This document shows, one piece after another, positions 11,055 to 12,129 of a stretch of 12,129 bases of DNA; position 1 is the first letter of the stretch; each line of letters begins with the position of its first letter. A program made the position numbers and the translations under genes. Under the pieces are notes generated by a model that was not told the origin of the DNA, searched no databases, and saw only the letters and a list, made by a program, of their open reading frames with translations. The stretch covers positions 1-12,129 of the forward strand of contig JAEXXR010000511.1 in NCBI GenBank assembly GCA_023405705.1, in the 5' to 3' direction. The stretch is from Actinomycetes bacterium (GTDB lineage Bacteria; Actinomycetota; Thermoleophilia; Solirubrobacterales; Solirubrobacteraceae).

Positions 11055-12129
11055 GTGGCACCGCCTCTGCGCAGCGTCGGCATCAACGCCCTCTTCCTCG
11101 ACCCCGGCCGCTCCGGCGGCACCGAGACGTACATGCGCGAGCTGGTCGCCGCGCTGGTCGAGGAGGCGCCGCGCACGCGCTTCACGATCGTGACGACGCG
11201 CCGCGGCGCCGCGGCGCTCGTCGCCGAGGGCTGGCGCGAGCGGGCGGAGGTCGTCGCGCTGCCGGCCGACGAGGGCGAGCGGCTGCGCCGTCAGGTCGCC
11301 GAACAGGAGATGCTGCCGCGGCTGGCGCGGCGCAAGCGCTTCGACGTCCTGCACAGCCTCGCGAGCGTCGCCCCGATCCGTGCGGGCGTCCCCTCGGCGA
11401 TCACGCTCCACGACACGACCTTCTTCACGCACAAGACGTTCAACGCCGTGACGACCTTCGGAATGCGCTTCGTCGTCGCGCGCGCGGCGCGGCGGGCCGA
11501 CGTGCTGCTGACCGGAGCGGCCGCCGCGCGCGACGAGATCTGCAGCGTGCTCGATCTCGACCCGGGCCGCTTCCTCGTCGTCCCGCACGGGCTCGGGCGG
11601 GAGCGGACGGTCGCGGCGAGCGACCCCGCCGACGTGCGTGCCCGGCTCGGGCTCGACGGCGACCGGCTGGTCGTCTGCGTCGCGGCCAAGCGGCCGCACA
11701 AGAACCAGGAGGTGCTGGTCCGGGCGGCGCCGCTGCTCGGCGAGCGCACCGACGTCGTGCTCGCCGGTCATCCCGAGCCCTATGACGCGGAGCTGCGCCG
11801 GATCGCGGCGCAGGTCGGCGCGACGCGCGTCCGCTTCCCGGACTACGTGTCCGACGCCGACCTCGAGGCGCTCTGGGGCCTGGCTGACTGCGCGGTCTTC
11901 CCGACGCTCGCAGAGGGCTTCGGCCTGCCGGTGGCCGAGGCGATGGCACGCGGCGTCCCGGTCGCCTGCAGCGACATCCCGGTGCTGCACGAGGTCGGCG
12001 CCGACGTCCCCTGCTACTTCGACCCGCATGACCCCGCGGCGCTCGCGGCGGCCGCCGAACAGGCGGTCGCGCAGGCCGCGCGGCGCGTCCCCGCGGGCCG
12101 CGAACGGGCGGCCGCCTTCAGCTGGCAGG
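11055..12129 (+). CDS. Family 4 glycosyltransferase (runs off the right edge)
   Basis: I translated this frame from GTG 11055; it stays open for 358 codons to the window end. The N-terminal domain begins SVGINALFLDPGRSGGTET, with the glycine-rich loop (residues 21-25) that most GT4 enzymes use near the donor. LHDTTFF (118-124) follows. The C-terminal domain has VAAKRPHKNQEVLVRA (209-224, with Lys216 matching the donor-phosphate lysine), VVLAGHPEP (234-242) and PTLAEGFGLPVAEAMARG (283-300), in which Glu287 and Glu295 form the E-x7-E motif. It resembles mannosyl- or rhamnosyltransferases of the WbaZ/PimB-like group. Since the protein is usually about 370-400 residues, only the last helix should be missing. 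The GTG start is the only start upstream of the first strand and lies 7 bases after TACGAT. The donor is unknown. Confidence 0.9.
   Translation, partial: MAPPLRSVGINALFLDPGRSGGTETYMRELVAALVEEAPRTRFTIVTTRRGAAALVAEGWRERAEVVALPADEGERLRRQVAEQEMLPRLARRKRFDVLHSLASVAPIRAGVPSAITLHDTTFFTHKTFNAVTTFGMRFVVARAARRADVLLTGAAAARDEICSVLDLDPGRFLVVPHGLGRERTVAASDPADVRARLGLDGDRLVVCVAAKRPHKNQEVLVRAAPLLGERTDVVLAGHPEPYDAELRRIAAQVGATRVRFPDYVSDADLEALWGLADCAVFPTLAEGFGLPVAEAMARGVPVACSDIPVLHEVGADVPCYFDPHDPAALAAAAEQAVAQAARRVPAGRERAAAFSWQ

Noticed and set aside
1..12129. Mobile elements, tRNA/rRNA genes, CRISPR arrays or defence systems
   Set aside because: No transposase, integrase, terminal repeats, tRNA-like cloverleaf, regularly spaced repeats or defence domains were seen. 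All twelve genes fit a polysaccharide locus.

Overview
This is high-GC DNA (roughly 70-75% G+C by eye) with dense coding, GTG starts, GTGA/ATGA overlaps and long chance open frames on the antisense strand. The protein style suggests an actinobacterium, possibly of the Thermoleophilia/Solirubrobacterales (Conexibacter- or Patulibacter-like). That placement is an impression from protein wording and would need a database search. The window is part of a surface-polysaccharide (exopolysaccharide, capsule or O-antigen-like) locus. It holds twelve genes, of which the first and last run off the window. No RNA gene, CRISPR array, insertion sequence or phage gene was recognised. The longest gene-free stretch is about 200 bases (3462-3662).

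Layout. Minus-strand block A, read right to left: GT39-type membrane glycosyltransferase (5168-3663), a 201-base gap, WecG/TagA/CpsF glycosyltransferase (3461-2598), nucleotide-sugar 6-dehydrogenase (2585-1296), NAD-dependent sugar epimerase (1299-310) and a family 2 glycosyltransferase cut by the left edge (267-1). A plus-strand Wzx/MATE-like flippase (5294-6778) diverges from block A. Minus-strand block B: class I methyltransferase (11016-10399), a second class I methyltransferase (10376-9720), family 4 glycosyltransferase (9693-8557), family 2 glycosyltransferase (8560-7631) and FkbM-type methyltransferase (7587-6775). Block B converges on the flippase. A plus-strand family 4 glycosyltransferase (11055 to the right edge) diverges from block B.

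How the genes may work together (inference from families). The dehydrogenase and epimerase would make an acidic or epimerised nucleotide sugar. WecG-like, GT2 and GT4 enzymes would build a lipid-linked repeat unit on the cytoplasmic face. The three methyltransferases could methylate sugars, the flippase would export the lipid-linked unit, and the GT39 enzyme could add a sugar from a polyprenyl-phosphate donor outside. No initiating phosphoglycosyltransferase, Wzy polymerase or chain-length regulator is visible here.

The most striking non-coding signal is a TANNNT (-10-like) hexamer 6-11 bases before the start codon of eight of the twelve genes, with no Shine-Dalgarno sequence at those starts. 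The epimerase and the second class I methyltransferase lack the hexamer but have purine-rich ribosome-binding sites, and the second GT2 gene overlaps its upstream neighbour. This suggests that many of these genes are transcribed individually as leaderless or nearly leaderless mRNAs. WecG is the exception: it has a longer leader of lower G+C content.
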